From the NCBI GenBank assembly GCA_964510205.1, contig CAZEBW010000019.1, positions 1-50,753 of the forward strand: a stretch of 50,753 nucleotides of DNA. The letters run 5' to 3'. The first letter of the stretch is position 1. Each line of letters opens with the position of its first letter. The notes beneath the pieces were generated by a model. It was given only the letters and a program-made list of their open reading frames with translations, ran no database searches and was not told the DNA's origin. Source of the DNA: CAZEBW01 sp964510205. GTDB taxonomy: Bacteria; Chloroflexota; Anaerolineae; VGOG01. Shown one piece after another: positions 49,802 to 50,753 of the stretch. The translations under genes and the position numbers were made by a program.

Positions 49802-50329
49802 CTAACGGGCAGCCAGCGCCCGATAGATGGCCCAGACAACAAGCACGATCAGCAGCACAGCAGCGGCTGGGACAGCAAGGTCCTTCACCTGGTCAACTAG
49901 GGTAGTGGCCGTAGACACCGTCGTCGGTGTGGGAGCGGGCTGCGCGACCGGTTCGCCAACTTCCCATATCACAGTCCTAGCCAGATATTCACCCTGATAG
50001 AAATTGGTGACATACCGACCATCGGGGAAGTACCCCTCACTGGTTGTCGTCTCCACAGAATCTGCCCCAGATCCAGTGTATTCCTGACTTTTCTCCACCA
50101 GGATGCTGCCGTAATTGTCATAGACCCTCACCGTTATTGACTCTCCCGTCATGTCGGCGTACTCGAAGATGGCATAGACGACGGGTGTACCTGAGGGAAA
50201 CTGGGTCATGGCCGGCCCATCGGGTGTGTCGCTCAAATGGCCGCTAGCCACTCCCCCTTGAGCTGCAACGACGCTGGCTAACAAGATGGTCAAACATAGA
50301 GCTACAGCGATAGGAACAAAACGTTTCAT
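49802..50329 (-). CDS. Secreted membrane-anchored protein with one copy of the new domain
   Basis: A 175-aa protein with a signal peptide (1 to about 23), one copy of the unrecognised domain (YAIFEYADMTGESITVRVYD, then EYTGSGADSVETTTSEGYFP), a Pro/Thr-rich linker, a C-terminal membrane helix (VPAAAVLLIVLVVWAIYRAL) and a short basic tail. The arrangement resembles the Thr-Pro-anchored protein that follows upstream. GAAGGAGTG precedes the ATG. It probably sits in one transcript with the rhodanese (52 nt downstream). Confidence 0.85.
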   Translation of the reverse strand: MKRFVPIAVALCLTILLASVVAAQGGVASGHLSDTPDGPAMTQFPSGTPVVYAIFEYADMTGESITVRVYDNYGSILVEKSQEYTGSGADSVETTTSEGYFPDGRYVTNFYQGEYLARTVIWEVGEPVAQPAPTPTTVSTATTLVDQVKDLAVPAAAVLLIVLVVWAIYRALAAR

Positions 50330-50366
50330 TGGTTGACACTCCTTCTGTAAGATATTTTGGGGACAA

Positions 50367-50753
50367 TCAAGAAGACCGCCTCTGCCAAAGGAATAGGGCC
50401 ACCGCGAGCAATATCACCGCTACACCTACATAGCCTATAACGCCCAGGAGACTCTTGGCACCTTCGGTGGTCTTCGACATGGCTGTGGGGACAGGACTGA
50501 CCTTCGGACTCAGCATGATCGTCGGGGTTGGCGATGCCGTTGTTGGGGTAGGAGATAGTTCCCCTGCCTCAGGCGTAAATGGCGTTGGTTGGAAAGTTAG
50601 CTCTGCCTGAGGCGTCGGCGTGTCCGTCGGTTGTGGCGTCAACGCGGATGGTGTTTCCGTGACAGTAGCCGGCGGCGACGGACTAGGCGTCAGCGTCGGC
50701 TGTCCCGGCGCCGGTGTGGGGGTGGGGGACCCAGGGGTGGGATAGGGCTGCTC
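50367..50753 (-). CDS. C-terminal part of a Thr-Pro-rich, membrane-anchored secreted protein (partial)
   Basis: The frame is open from the window edge to the stop at 50367 (129 codons including the stop). It consists of a Pro/Thr-rich linker (TPTPTP and PTDTPTP words), then a membrane helix (LLGVIGYVGVAVILLAVALF) and the end WQRRSS. The N-terminal part, and therefore the functional domain, lies outside the window. The TTG at 50642 is only an internal codon, not the real start. It is on the same strand as, and 37 nt upstream of, the gene at 49802-50329. Confidence 0.8.
   Translation of the reverse strand, partial: EQPYPTPGSPTPTPAPGQPTLTPSPSPPATVTETPSALTPQPTDTPTPQAELTFQPTPFTPEAGELSPTPTTASPTPTIMLSPKVSPVPTAMSKTTEGAKSLLGVIGYVGVAVILLAVALFLWQRRSS

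Overview
The window looks like a chromosomal segment of an uncultivated Chloroflexota bacterium, probably an Anaerolineae-type lineage. This rests on style of content: long Thr-Pro linkers in exported proteins, YerB-like (DUF3048) lipoprotein, DUF2089/DUF4097 proteins carrying SHOCT-like motifs, DUF362, DUF92, a huge Ig-repeat surface protein, and many intergenic palindromes. No rRNA or complete marker set is present, so the taxonomic call is an inference. Promoters are of ordinary sigma-70 type: a dozen have -35 and -10 hexamers separated by exactly 17 nt.

Layout. 1-4.1 kb: DUF3048 lipoprotein, YjbQ, a lone MNT-type nucleotidyltransferase, and a SUMF1-fold lipoprotein. 4.1-7.1 kb: gyrA (minus) with a MITE-like element in its promoter/leader. 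7.1-10.4 kb: a plus-strand operon of three proteins sharing one short C- or N-terminal SHOCT-like motif, followed by an MFS exporter. 10.4-13.9 kb: a DUF92 kinase-like membrane protein with an abnormal C-terminus, abutting an A+T-richer island with a Phd-like antitoxin, a DNA methyltransferase and an Eco29kI-like GIY-YIG endonuclease. 13.9-22.4 kb: a 2004-aa alpha-2-macroglobulin lipoprotein, a YfcE-like phosphoesterase and a secreted DUF11 protein. 22.4-29.1 kb (minus): T-box leader, pheS, four-helix-bundle gene, pheT, DUF362 and PHP genes. 29.1-38.7 kb: secreted lamin-tail-domain protein, tRNA-Gly(CCC), ABC-F ATPase, coaE fused to a small membrane protein, double GNAT protein, YvlD-type membrane protein and a dolichol-phosphate-mannose-synthase-like glycosyltransferase. 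38.9-50.75 kb (minus): a cluster of exported proteins: a 2404-aa Ig-repeat protein, a subtilase that has lost its catalytic serine, two proteins sharing an unrecognised roughly 95-aa domain, a membrane-anchored rhodanese with an in-frame UGA in its active-site loop, and the C-terminal part of another Thr-Pro-rich anchored protein.

The most interesting signals are: (i) the rhodanese reading frame that continues clearly past a UGA following Cys-Ala-Arg-Cys (selenocysteine candidate or nonsense mutation); (ii) the pseudo-subtilase; (iii) a recurring Y/F-L-P-[LT]-x-[LF]-K motif, at or close to the C-terminus in three exported proteins of the last cluster and internal in a fourth, which may be an undescribed sorting or anchoring signal; (iv) two MITE-like elements with similar GGGTGTG ends and 9-bp target duplications that each duplicated a core promoter hexamer; (v) several other mobile palindrome or degenerate-word repeat classes, some inserted in frame within pheT, A2M, coaE and the GNAT gene and within the T-box leader; and (vi) a restriction-modification island headed by a toxin-less Phd gene.
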